Below, one piece after another: positions 41,860 through 50,015 of a DNA stretch of 64,000 bases. Source of the stretch: Ruminococcaceae bacterium FB2012 (GTDB lineage Bacteria > Bacillota > Clostridia > Oscillospirales > Ruminococcaceae); NCBI GenBank assembly GCA_900104495.1, contig FMXS01000013.1:46590-110589 (forward strand), in the 5' to 3' direction. Under the pieces are notes generated by a model. It saw only the letters and a program-made list of their open reading frames with translations, was not told the origin of the DNA and did not search any database. A program made the translations under genes and the position numbers. The number at the start of each line of letters is the position of its first letter. Positions within the stretch are counted from its first letter, which is position 1.

Positions 41860-43341
41860 ATGAAAAAATACATCCTTGCCCTCGACCAAGGAACTACATC
41901 CTCGAGAGCCGTGCTTTTTGAAAAAAGCGGCAGGATCGCCGGGGTATCTCAGCTTGAATATACGCAGATCTATCCCGGCAACGGCTGGGTTGAACATGAC
42001 GCAAACGAGATCTTTTCCTCGCAGCTTACTGCTGCAAGGGAAGTACTCAAAAAATGCGGAGCTTCCGTGAAGGATATTTCCGCTGTCGGTATCACCAATC
42101 AGCGGGAAACAACTATCCTTTGGGATAAGAACACCGGCGAGCCGGTCTGCAACGCTATTGTGTGGCAGTGCAGGCGGACTTCTGATATATGTGAAGGCTA
42201 TAAAGCCCAAGGGCTTGAAAAATTTTTCCGCGACAAGACCGGACTGCTTATTGATCCGTATTTTTCAGCGACAAAGATAAAGTGGATACTCAACAATGTT
42301 CCCGGAGTCCGTGAACGGGCAGACAGGGGTGAAATACTGTTCGGCACCGTTGACTGCTGGCTGATTTGGAAACTGACAGGCGGCAAGGTCCACGCGACTG
42401 ATATGTCCAACGCCTCAAGGACCATGCTTTTCAACATCCACACCCTTAAATGGGATAAGGAGATCCTCGGACTGTTGGGCATACCCGAAAGCATCCTGCC
42501 GGCGGTGGTACCTTCCAGCGGAGAGATCGGTGTCTGCGACGCTTCAATGTTCGGTGCCGAAATACCGATAACAGGCTGCGCCGGAGATCAGCAGGCAGCC
42601 CTGTTCGGGCAGAAATGCTTCAACAAAGGCGATGTAAAAAACACCTACGGCACCGGAGGTTTCCTGCTTATGAATATAGGCAGTACGCCCGTGGCTTCAA
42701 ACAACGGCCTTCTGACTACTGTCGGCTGGGGAATAGGAGACCAGGTGACATATGCGCTGGAGGGCTCTGTTTTCATTGCCGGTGCGGCGGTGAAATGGCT
42801 CCGTGACGAAATGGGACTGATTACTACCGCCGCCGAGAGCGAACGTATTGCTTCCTCGGTTGAAAGCACCGAAGGTGTGTATATTGTTCCCGCATTTACA
42901 GGACTGGGCGCACCATACTGGAATCCGGATGCGAGGGGGATCATCACCGGGCTTACAAGAGGTTCCGGAAGAGCACATATCGTTCGGGCCGTGCTGGAAG
43001 CGATCGCGTATCAGACTGCTGATGTGCTCAAAGCAATGGAGGAGGACGTAGGACGTCTCGGCTCGATCCGAGTTGACGGCGGAGCCAGCTCCAATAATTT
43101 CCTTATGCAGTTCCAGTCGGATATTCTCGGCATGGATATTTCAAGGCCCGAAAACGTTGAATCCACCGCTATCGGAGCAGCATTTCTCGCAGGACTTGCC
43201 TCGGGCTTCTGGAGCGGCATCGACGAGATCATATCCCTCGGCGGCAGCTTTGAGAAATTCTCTCCCGTAATGTCGGAAAGCCAGCGCGTGGAGCACTTAA
43301 AAGGATGGGCTAAGGCCGTCGAGTGCGCAAATAATTATTGA
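41860..43341 (+). CDS. glpK: Glycerol kinase
   Basis: GlpK (493 residues) phosphorylates glycerol to glycerol 3-phosphate. It has the FGGY-family motifs ALDQGTTSSRAVLF, GITNQRETTILWDK, the second FGGY signature GSGRAHIVRAVLEAIAYQ and VDGGASSNNFLMQFQSDILG. AGGAGGATCGG lies just before the ATG. It follows radA closely, and no glpF or glpD is next to it, so its placement seems to be chance or a minimal glycerol use module. Confidence 0.96.
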   Translation: MKKYILALDQGTTSSRAVLFEKSGRIAGVSQLEYTQIYPGNGWVEHDANEIFSSQLTAAREVLKKCGASVKDISAVGITNQRETTILWDKNTGEPVCNAIVWQCRRTSDICEGYKAQGLEKFFRDKTGLLIDPYFSATKIKWILNNVPGVRERADRGEILFGTVDCWLIWKLTGGKVHATDMSNASRTMLFNIHTLKWDKEILGLLGIPESILPAVVPSSGEIGVCDASMFGAEIPITGCAGDQQAALFGQKCFNKGDVKNTYGTGGFLLMNIGSTPVASNNGLLTTVGWGIGDQVTYALEGSVFIAGAAVKWLRDEMGLITTAAESERIASSVESTEGVYIVPAFTGLGAPYWNPDARGIITGLTRGSGRAHIVRAVLEAIAYQTADVLKAMEEDVGRLGSIRVDGGASSNNFLMQFQSDILGMDISRPENVESTAIGAAFLAGLASGFWSGIDEIISLGGSFEKFSPVMSESQRVEHLKGWAKAVECANNY

Positions 43342-43375
43342 CCGTATTACTTCATCAAACAACGGAGGTGAGAAT

Positions 43376-44569
43376 ATGCCGGAAGACAACAGAACATCCT
43401 CGGCACGCTATGACGGTGAGCCGGATACAGGCGGAGATTTTACCGATGAATTCGCCGCGATAGTTTATGATGACATTATGCGCCGCGTCAACGGACAGAC
43501 CGATGCAAGGCTTTACGATGACGGTATAATGTTTGTCAAGTATCAGCTTACTCTTTCCTGTACCGTTCAGCGCATCGGAGAATCCCACGGGAATTATTCC
43601 GCAGAAATGCTCTATATCCTTACGCATCCGACGTTTGACGAACCGCTTTGCGAATACGCCTCCGGCATCGGAAGCACAGCTGAGGAAGCGATCATTAACG
43701 GGGCAGAGCAGTTCACTGCTGCAGTGCTTTTGAGCATTTTCAGCGCCTTTGACAGCGTCGGAGAATGCAGTATCGTTTCCGAATTCGCAGGACGCACCCG
43801 CACCTTCAAATGCTCCGACGATCCCGCTGTTTATGTTATCGGGGCCGACTTCGGCGGCGAGCCGGATATGTTCGGCTATATAAAAAGCGAGCTCCCCGAT
43901 TATTTTGGGAGCAAGAATGCCTACTGGATAAAACTGTATGCGGTCTGCTATGACGGCAAGATCAGCGGCGAGGTAAGGATAAACGGCGCTGTTATGTTTG
44001 AACTTTCCGAAAAGCTGAGACGATATGCAATGAATTGGAGGGATAAGAACTCCTTCCATTCGGAAAAGCAGTTTGTACTGCTGCTTGATAAGGAGCCTTC
44101 CGGCGATGTTAACTGTGCTCCGCCCGAACTTGTTATTGACATCACCAAGCACGCGATAGACCTGTTTACCGATGTTACCGATGACGAAAGCGAACGCAGA
44201 GCCTGCGCCAAACTGAAAGAGCTCTGCGGAATGTGGACTCAGCTTACCGCTGAAATGTTCGCTCTTATCCCCGATCTTTTTACTTGTGTTCTCCTTGGAG
44301 TGAAACAGGGCGACGGCTTGAAACTCCATATCGGCGATGCACTTGTTAAGCTGAAACGTTCACAGCTGCGCGATTTCGGATATATCGAGCAGGGAGTTAT
44401 ACAGTATCTCGCAGAAAATCAAGTCCCCGATGAGCTGGCATACAACGTTATGTGCATGGGTTCGGTCATGGATGCTGTCAGCACCGCCGTCAGCAACGGC
44501 GCGGAGCTTGAACGCATCGGCATCAAGGAACTGACAGCTTTTCTCCCCGGGAACTACGAACTGCTGTGA
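43376..44569 (+). CDS. Uncharacterised protein, 397 residues
   Basis: The protein is acidic, without signal peptide, membrane segments or recognisable catalytic motif, so it is probably cytoplasmic. The N-terminal 20 residues are hydrophilic; a mixed alpha/beta part to about residue 230 is followed by a more helical part rich in Leu and Cys (ACAKLKELCGMWTQL). The end is LTAFLPGNYELL. GGAGGTGAG lies 5 bases before the ATG. It is 34 bp after glpK and ends before a terminator, so radA-glpK-this gene may be one transcript. I give no function. Confidence 0.7.
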   Translation: MPEDNRTSSARYDGEPDTGGDFTDEFAAIVYDDIMRRVNGQTDARLYDDGIMFVKYQLTLSCTVQRIGESHGNYSAEMLYILTHPTFDEPLCEYASGIGSTAEEAIINGAEQFTAAVLLSIFSAFDSVGECSIVSEFAGRTRTFKCSDDPAVYVIGADFGGEPDMFGYIKSELPDYFGSKNAYWIKLYAVCYDGKISGEVRINGAVMFELSEKLRRYAMNWRDKNSFHSEKQFVLLLDKEPSGDVNCAPPELVIDITKHAIDLFTDVTDDESERRACAKLKELCGMWTQLTAEMFALIPDLFTCVLLGVKQGDGLKLHIGDALVKLKRSQLRDFGYIEQGVIQYLAENQVPDELAYNVMCMGSVMDAVSTAVSNGAELERIGIKELTAFLPGNYELL

Positions 44570-44582
44570 AAATTCAATATAC

Positions 44583-44616
44583 AAAAAAGATCCCGCACCG
44601 ATGCCGATGCGGGATC
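44583..44616. terminator. Intrinsic terminator between converging genes
   Basis: GATCCCGCA (44589-44597) and TGCGGGATC (44608-44616) form a perfect 9-bp stem with a 10-base loop. The A run 44583-44588 gives a T tract on the minus strand, where the YegP-like gene ends. Confidence 0.78.
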
Positions 44617-44623
44617 ATATTGT

Positions 44624-45004
44624 TTATTTCTTCTCCGGCAGCACTATCTCTGCTTCGGCGGCGTTCTTCTTAACGCTCTCAATGCCGTTCTTGCAGGAGG
44701 TCTTGGAGGTGTAGCCCTCGCTGGCGCAGATGACCTGTCCGTTGGTAGCCTTCAGACGGAAGCGGAACTCGCCCTTCTTGTCGGTATACATCTCGAACTT
44801 CGGACACTTCTCGGCTGCAAAGCCTTCAACTGTCTGATCCTCAACGGGAGCATTGGGAGCATTCTTCTTAACGCTCTCGCAGCCGTTCTTGCAGCTGTCG
44901 ATGCGGTTGTAGACCTCTCCGCCGATGGCGACGATCTCGCCGTTGCCTGCCTTCAGACTGAAGGTAAAGCCCGTATTGGTTGCCTTGATAACAAACTTGC
45001 CCAT
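44624..45004 (-). CDS. YegP-like protein with two DUF1508 repeats
   Basis: The 126-residue protein has two tandem copies of the DUF1508 unit: residues 1-48 (FVIKATNTGFTFSLKAGNGEIVA, then CKNGCESVKKNA) and about 66-118 (KFEMYTDKKGEFRFRLKATNGQVI, then CKNGIESVKKNA). YegP-type proteins are small soluble proteins of unknown biochemical function, in some bacteria stress-linked. The gene has a consensus promoter and its own terminator, so it is monocistronic. Confidence 0.92.
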   Translation of the reverse strand: MGKFVIKATNTGFTFSLKAGNGEIVAIGGEVYNRIDSCKNGCESVKKNAPNAPVEDQTVEGFAAEKCPKFEMYTDKKGEFRFRLKATNGQVICASEGYTSKTSCKNGIESVKKNAAEAEIVLPEKK

Positions 45005-45056
45005 GATAAATGACCTGCCTTTCGTAAATATAATATGGTATTTTCATGTCAAGTTT

Positions 45057-45085
45057 ATTATAATATATTTAAAGCGGTTTGTCAA
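45057..45085 (-). promoter_or_regulatory. Consensus sigma-A promoter for the YegP-like gene
   Basis: On the minus strand TTGACA (45080-45085), 17 bp, TATAAT (45057-45062), both perfect. A second TTGACA lies 34 bp closer to the gene without a good -10. Confidence 0.85.
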
Positions 45086-45126
45086 GAATTTTTAAACAAA
45101 ATGCACAACAAATTATTATTTTGTCG

Positions 45127-45876
45127 TTATTCGGGCTTATATACGAATTTAGGCATCAAACGCAGCTTATGGAGATTTGCTCTGTGACGGCGTTCGATGT
45201 TCTCTTTGATCTCGGGCTTGTCGTCAAGAGTGATCTCTCCGCGGATATACTGATCCAGCATTGCATAAGTGAAACCGAGGTTTTCTTCGTCGGTCTTGCC
45301 GCAGAGGCCGTCAATGGGGACCTTGTGGGTCAGCTCATAAGGCAGTCCAAGCTCATCGCCGATCGCTATGACTTCGGTAACAGTCAGATCCGAAAGGGGA
45401 GAAATATCTCCTGCTGCATCGCCGTACTTGGTGGAATAGCCCACATAATCCTCAGACGCATTGCAGGTGTTGATGACTCTTCCGTTTACGCTTGCTCCGA
45501 CAGCATAAAGAGTTGTCATTCTGATACGCGCGGGAGTGTTGACTCTTGCCTGTTCGCTGATCTCCATAGCGCCGCCCACGGCCTTCATAACAGCCGCAAC
45601 GGATTCGCCCACGTTGATCTCATAGCTCTTTATCCCGAGATGCGAGACCAGGAGCCTTGCGCAGTCGATATCAGCCTGCTCTCCCTGGGGCATCAGCACA
45701 CCGATGACTCTGTCGGCTCCCAGCGCCTTGACGCATACTGCCGCAGCAACGGAACTGTCCTTGCCTCCCGAGATACCGATAACTGCTTTGGTGTCGGGAG
45801 AAGCCGTAGTGTCGAACTGCTCTTTTACCCAGGCAACAACATCGGCGGTGGTCTTTTTAACATCAAATTTATACAT
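45127..45876 (-). CDS. nadE: Ammonia-dependent NAD+ synthetase
   Basis: NadE makes NAD+ from deamido-NAD+ and ammonia with ATP. The 249-residue protein has the PP-loop motif IGISGGKDSSVAAAV, then GYSTKYGDAAGDISPLSDLTV and DGLCGKTDEENLGF. There is no glutaminase domain, so free ammonia is the nitrogen source. I choose ATG 45876, with GGAGGG 6 bases upstream, and not the in-frame codon 42 bases earlier. Other NAD genes (nadA, nrtR-pncA-pncB) are within 17 kb but not in the same transcript. Confidence 0.95.
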   Translation of the reverse strand: MYKFDVKKTTADVVAWVKEQFDTTASPDTKAVIGISGGKDSSVAAAVCVKALGADRVIGVLMPQGEQADIDCARLLVSHLGIKSYEINVGESVAAVMKAVGGAMEISEQARVNTPARIRMTTLYAVGASVNGRVINTCNASEDYVGYSTKYGDAAGDISPLSDLTVTEVIAIGDELGLPYELTHKVPIDGLCGKTDEENLGFTYAMLDQYIRGEITLDDKPEIKENIERRHRANLHKLRLMPKFVYKPE

Positions 45877-45906
45877 AGTGATCCCTCCATTGTTATTATT
45901 ATTCTG

Positions 45907-45935
45907 ATTATAACACACTTTGGCATCCGTGTCAA
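45907..45935 (-). promoter_or_regulatory. Consensus sigma-A promoter for nadE
   Basis: On the minus strand TTGACA (45930-45935), 17 bp, TATAAT (45907-45912), both perfect, about 30 bp before the start codon. Confidence 0.87.
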
Positions 45936-45975
45936 GAAAAGAAGAGGAGTATATACTTATACTGTCCGAAAAAAT

Positions 45976-46674
45976 CTACTTTTTCCAGGGACGGGCCTTG
46001 CCGAGCCAGCCGTTTTTCTCCCAGTATTCTCTTTCGGCTTCACCTGCTCCCATATTTTTCGTCTGCATCATACGCATAATAGAGAACAGGAATTTTGTTT
46101 TTATGCTTGCTTTGGGGCTTTTGTACTTGGAGAGCTTTTTTGCAATAATATCGGTTTTCTTTTCAACCTTTGCTTTGTTTTTATCGGACATTTCATCTAA
46201 GCCGGAAGCACGGATGCACATACCGAATTCGGTTATATCCGAGATACCCCAATATCCGAGTGCTGTTGTAATATCTTTAACTGCGGATCTTGCCCCTGCT
46301 CCGGCAGCGGTTGAGATAACAGCGGCTCTCTTTTCAAACATACACTGTCTCGGCCTGTGGGACATCCAGTATGTAAAAGTAAGATCTATAAAGGTTTTCA
46401 TCGGTGCGGAAGCTCTTAAACAGTAGGTCGGTGTTGTAAATATAAGAACATCGGCTTTTTCGATCTCATCCATGATCTTTTGTTTTTCAGCGTAGAAAGG
46501 ACATTTTTCTTCATTATCAATGCAGCTGAAGCAGCCTGTGCAGAAATGAGGAAGATCCTTCGGAAGAAAGAACTCTGTGATCTCTTTTTCGCAGTTCATC
46601 TTTTCTGCTATCTTTCTGCCGATCGTATAAGAACTGCCCTTATGATTCTGTCCGTGGATCAATACTATTTTCAT
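45976..46674 (-). CDS. Flavodoxin-like NAD(P)H-dependent FMN oxidoreductase
   Basis: The 232-residue protein begins MKIVLIHGQNHKGSSYTIG, the FMN-phosphate-binding region of the multimeric flavodoxin/FMN reductase family. HFCTGCFSCI and EKCPF give a cysteine cluster seen in some family members. DVLIFTTPTYCLRASAPMKTFIDLT is the second flavin contact. A reductase role for quinones or other electrophiles is likely. Its start overlaps the TetR regulator stop (ATGA), so the two genes are coupled and the enzyme is probably the regulated function. Confidence 0.85.
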   Translation of the reverse strand: MKIVLIHGQNHKGSSYTIGRKIAEKMNCEKEITEFFLPKDLPHFCTGCFSCIDNEEKCPFYAEKQKIMDEIEKADVLIFTTPTYCLRASAPMKTFIDLTFTYWMSHRPRQCMFEKRAAVISTAAGAGARSAVKDITTALGYWGISDITEFGMCIRASGLDEMSDKNKAKVEKKTDIIAKKLSKYKSPKASIKTKFLFSIMRMMQTKNMGAGEAEREYWEKNGWLGKARPWKK

Positions 46675-47297
46675 TTGTCTTCCTCCTTATTGTTATAGAT
46701 CCTTGAAAACTGTCTTATATGCTTTTCTATAAGCGGCAGGTAATCCTTTTCTCTTTCCGGATGCCTGTCACAAACGGTGAGAGCCATATACATCGGCGCA
46801 TAGAATTGCAGAGCCATTACGTCCGGGGCTTCTGCTTTGAGCACACCGTAAGAGGAAAGCATCCCGAACATAGCCGTTTGATACGATATAGGATCATCGG
46901 CATACTGCTTTGTGAACAGCAGGGCAAGCTGCGGATCACGGAACTGCTCAACAGTGAGCATCTTTCTGAATTTGCGGACATAGTCATCATGAAGGAAATA
47001 CAGAAACAGCCCCATTCCTGTTTCAACCAGACCGTCTTCCGATACGCCCGCGAACATATACGCGTCGGCGGAAGCGTTGTTACCGTTCATATTAAGCATG
47101 GATGATTGCCGGTCATAGTTGTTTTTCATTTCTTCGAGGATCGCATTAAAAATATCCTTTTTGCTTTTATAGTGCTTGTAGAGTGAAGGCGCCTTGATCC
47201 CCACTGCTTCGGCTATATCCGCCACAAAGACATTTGCATATCCTTTTTCGGAGAACAGAGTCAGGGCTTCGTCAAGTATTCTTTTCTTTGTATTCAT
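46671..47297 (-). CDS. TetR-family transcriptional regulator
   Basis: The 208-residue protein has the N-terminal TetR HTH (KRILDEALTLFSEKGYANVFVADIAEAVGIKAPSLYKHYKSK) and a variable ligand-binding C-terminal domain that is rich in Met, Phe and Tyr. It overlaps the flavodoxin-like gene by 4 bases. Two related palindromes sit in its own promoter, one of them exactly in the -35/-10 spacer, so it very likely represses its own operon and is released by a small ligand. CAAAGGAGG lies just before the ATG. Confidence 0.93.
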   Translation of the reverse strand: MNTKKRILDEALTLFSEKGYANVFVADIAEAVGIKAPSLYKHYKSKKDIFNAILEEMKNNYDRQSSMLNMNGNNASADAYMFAGVSEDGLVETGMGLFLYFLHDDYVRKFRKMLTVEQFRDPQLALLFTKQYADDPISYQTAMFGMLSSYGVLKAEAPDVMALQFYAPMYMALTVCDRHPEREKDYLPLIEKHIRQFSRIYNNKEEDK

Positions 47298-47312
47298 TGT
47301 GAACCTCCTTTG

Positions 47313-47360
47313 GCTAATTCACGTTAGCTATATTATAAGCTAATTTGAATTAGCTGTCAA
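47313..47360 (-). promoter_or_regulatory. Promoter with two embedded TetR-type operators
   Basis: On the minus strand TTGACA (47355-47360), a 17-bp spacer and TATAAT (47332-47337). The spacer is almost entirely the palindrome AGCTAATTTGAATTAGCT (plus strand, 47338-47355; 8-bp arms). A second palindrome GCTAATTCACGTTAGC (47313-47328; 5-bp arms) lies just downstream of the -10. The arms GCTAA/TTAGC are shared and the centres are 26 bp apart. Confidence 0.85.
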
Positions 47361-47370
47361 GGGGTTTTTG

Positions 47371-47411
47371 AAAAAAATTTTAAGGACTGCCGCAAAAATG
47401 CAGCAGTCCTT
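47371..47411 (-). terminator. Intrinsic terminator of the GH31 gene
   Basis: AAGGACTGC (47382-47390) and GCAGTCCTT (47403-47411) form a perfect 9-bp stem. On the minus strand it is followed by AAAATTTTTTT. Confidence 0.75.
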
Positions 47412-47451
47412 TAACGGAATATCGAATTTTATCGGTGATCCTATGATTTTA

Positions 47452-49794
47452 TCAAAGCTCGATAACGACCTTTCCTGCGCCGGAGGCCTTTACATCGGCA
47501 CCCTTGCCTGTTCCGGATACTTCGATACGGAAGGAAGCCTTGACGTCAGTGTACTCGCACTCGATCTTATTGCCGTTTCTGACGGCTTTAAGCTCAAATA
47601 CCTTGTTTGCTTCGGTGTCGTAGATCGGGCATACAGCGGAAGCCCCGTCTTCAAGCTCATAGATCTTGAACGTGGTCCCGTTGAGATAGTCGTACTCAAA
47701 GTCGCGCTTGAAATTGCCCCAAGGGATGATACTGTTGGGTCTTGCAAGGGCTGGCATCTCAAAGTAACTGCACTTGTGAGTATACCACTTGCCGCCTTCA
47801 AGCACCTTGCCGGTGATGATGTCAGTCCACTTGCCGGCGGGAACATAATACTGCGCGATGCCTTCCTCGTTGAGTATCGGTGCGCAAAGGATGTTGTCGC
47901 CGAGCATATACTGTCTGTCAAGAGTCAGGCAGGCGGGATCGTCGGCAAAGTCGATGACCATAGCTCTCATCATGGTTACGCCAACGGTGTGGGTCTTGAT
48001 AGCCTGCGTCCAATAGTAAGGCATCAGCTGACCCTTGATGTTGGTGAAGAATCTGAGAACGTCGCAGCTCTCCTCGTCGAACAGCCAAGGCACGCGGTAG
48101 CTCTGATTTCCGTGGAGACGGGAATGGGTGGAGAACAGTCCGAAAGCGGCCCAGCGCTTGTAGATGTCGGGAGTAGCCGTGGCTTCAAAGCCTGCCATGT
48201 CGTGGGAGGTGAATCCGAAGCCGGAAATGCAGAGGCTCAGACAGCCGCGAACGACTTCGGCCATGGAGTTGTAAGTGCCGGAGCAGTCTCCGCCCCAATG
48301 AACGGGAAGCTGCTGACCGCCGGCGGTAGCCGAACGTGCAAACAGGCAAGCCTTGTTCTCACCGTAGTATTCTTTGAGAACATTGAATACCGTCTGATTG
48401 TAAAGCTGAGTATAATAGTTATGCATCCTGATCGGGTCGGAGCCGTCGAAGTAAACAACGTCCTTTGTGGGGATGCGCTCGCCGAAGTCGGTCTTGAAGG
48501 TGTCAACGCCCATTTCGCAGAGCTTACGCAGATAACCTGCATACCATTTGCAGGCATCGGGATTTGTAAAGTCCACGATAGCCATTCCGGGCTGCCATTC
48601 GTCGCACTGGAATACGGAACCGTCCCTGCGCTTGATGAAGTAACCGTGTTCCATGCCCTCATCGAACAGTCTTGAACGCTGTCCCACATAGGGATTGATC
48701 CAGACGCAGGTGTGCAGGCCCTTATCCTTGTGGAGGCGCTCAAGAAGCCCCTCGGGATCGGGGAACTGCTCCTTGTCCCACTCAAAGTTGCACCACTCGA
48801 GTCCCTTCATCCAGAAGCAGTCAAAGTGGAATACCTGAAGCGGGATATTTCTTTCGGCCATACCGTCAATGAAGCCGGTGATGGTCGCTTCGTCGTAGCT
48901 GGTGGTAAAGGATGAAGTCAGCCACAGGCCGAAGGAGAATGCGGGAGGCAGTGCAGGCTTGCCGGTCAGATCGGTATAGCCTTTGAGGACCTCGGTGAGG
49001 TTCTCGCCGCCGAAAACGAAATACTCCAGGCTCTCACCGGGCAGAGTGAAGCTCACCTTTGAAACGGTGTCAGAGCATACCTCAAAGCTCACCTTGTCGG
49101 TGCTGTTTACAAAAATGCCGTAGCCTCTGGAAGAAACATAGAAGGGGATGCTCTTATAACTCTGATCGGAGCAGGTGCCGCCGTCGGCGTTCCAGATCTC
49201 AACGTTCTGTCCGTTCTTGGTGAAGGTTGTGAATTTCTCGCCGAAGCCGTAGAAGTATTCGCCTACGGTGGTGTCAAGCTGCTCGCGGATATAGGTGCGA
49301 TGCTCGTCGGCAGGGTAACTCCAGAAGGTGTCGTCCGCTTGAACGGCAAGTCTCGCCTGCTGCTTGAAAGCGCTTTCCTTGATAACTCCGGTGGATCTCC
49401 AGCCGCCGCTGGTCAGTTTCTTATCCTTATAATAATATGTAACATCCCAGTTTGACTTTGAAATAACGACCTTAGTATCGCCGGAAATAAGGATGACTTC
49501 ATTGTCATTCTCTTTCGTTTCTGGCTTGAAGCTGCCTTCGTTGAGTACGAAGTGAGGACCGTCGTCCACATAGCCCTTATGATGCGTGATATTTACCTTG
49601 ATGCAGTTCTCTTGAGTTGAGGTGAATCTGATCTCAAGATTTGCTCCGCCAAGGAGTTTGTATCTCTCTCTGCCGAAGAAGGGAGTAGCCACCACAAGGA
49701 AGCCGTTCTCGATAGGCTGAACGTCATAAGCCTGAACTGCGTAGTTTACCTCGTAGCCTCTCTGATTGAGCCAGAAACCGTCTGCAAATTTCAT
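47452..49794 (-). CDS. Glycoside hydrolase family 31, alpha-xylosidase (YicI) type
   Basis: The 780-residue protein has the GH31 layout: N-terminal beta-sandwich, TIM barrel and C-terminal beta domains. The nucleophile motif is KTDFGERIP and the acid/base aspartate lies in VHWGGDCSGTY; KFADGFWLNQRGYEV at the N-terminus and DFTNPDACKWYAGYLRKL fit YicI-type alpha-xylosidases. It has no signal peptide, so it probably acts on imported xyloglucan fragments. ATG 49794 is preferred, with GGAGG 7 bases upstream; another ATG lies 6 bases earlier. A cre-like site lies upstream, suggesting carbon catabolite control. Confidence 0.93.
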   Translation of the reverse strand: MKFADGFWLNQRGYEVNYAVQAYDVQPIENGFLVVATPFFGRERYKLLGGANLEIRFTSTQENCIKVNITHHKGYVDDGPHFVLNEGSFKPETKENDNEVILISGDTKVVISKSNWDVTYYYKDKKLTSGGWRSTGVIKESAFKQQARLAVQADDTFWSYPADEHRTYIREQLDTTVGEYFYGFGEKFTTFTKNGQNVEIWNADGGTCSDQSYKSIPFYVSSRGYGIFVNSTDKVSFEVCSDTVSKVSFTLPGESLEYFVFGGENLTEVLKGYTDLTGKPALPPAFSFGLWLTSSFTTSYDEATITGFIDGMAERNIPLQVFHFDCFWMKGLEWCNFEWDKEQFPDPEGLLERLHKDKGLHTCVWINPYVGQRSRLFDEGMEHGYFIKRRDGSVFQCDEWQPGMAIVDFTNPDACKWYAGYLRKLCEMGVDTFKTDFGERIPTKDVVYFDGSDPIRMHNYYTQLYNQTVFNVLKEYYGENKACLFARSATAGGQQLPVHWGGDCSGTYNSMAEVVRGCLSLCISGFGFTSHDMAGFEATATPDIYKRWAAFGLFSTHSRLHGNQSYRVPWLFDEESCDVLRFFTNIKGQLMPYYWTQAIKTHTVGVTMMRAMVIDFADDPACLTLDRQYMLGDNILCAPILNEEGIAQYYVPAGKWTDIITGKVLEGGKWYTHKCSYFEMPALARPNSIIPWGNFKRDFEYDYLNGTTFKIYELEDGASAVCPIYDTEANKVFELKAVRNGNKIECEYTDVKASFRIEVSGTGKGADVKASGAGKVVIEL

Positions 49795-49844
49795 ACACAT
49801 ACCTCCGATATAAAAATATTAAATAAACAATTACCTTTGATTAT

Positions 49845-49873
49845 ATTGTAACGCTTTTATGCCGAAAAATCAA
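49845..49873 (-). promoter_or_regulatory. Sigma-A promoter for the GH31 gene
   Basis: On the minus strand TTGATT (49868-49873), 17 bp and TACAAT (49845-49850) lie about 50 bp before the start codon. Confidence 0.7.
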
Positions 49874-49964
49874 TATAAACATTGTGATTTATGAAGCAAT
49901 ATTCACCCGAAACAGCTATGTTTTTGATAAACATTTTCACTTGGATATAATGATCTTAACATTT

Positions 49965-49979
49965 ATGAAATCGTTTACA
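49965..49979 (+). promoter_or_regulatory. cre-like / LacI-family operator upstream of GH31
   Basis: ATGAAATCGTTTACA matches the catabolite-responsive element consensus WTGNAANCGNWWNCA at every position. It lies about 92 bp upstream of the GH31 -35. A weaker related near-palindrome, TGATAAACATTTTCA, is at 49925-49939. The rest of the gap to nadA (49874-50015) is AT-rich without other features. Confidence 0.55.
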
Positions 49980-50015
49980 ACTGGTTCAATAATTATTCAC
50001 CAATGTAAAATAACA

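Noticed and set aside
45942..45959. AGTATA/TATACT hairpin after the flavodoxin-like gene as a terminator
   Set aside because: The stem is only six AT-rich pairs and the T tract is broken, so it is too weak to list.
45079..46200. 373-residue plus-strand frame across nadE
   Set aside because: Antisense to nadE and the flavodoxin-like gene, crosses the nadE promoter, no ribosome binding site or motif.
47368..48675. 435-residue plus-strand frame across the GH31 gene
   Set aside because: Antisense to the conserved GH31 catalytic domain, starts inside the GH31 terminator, no protein family features.
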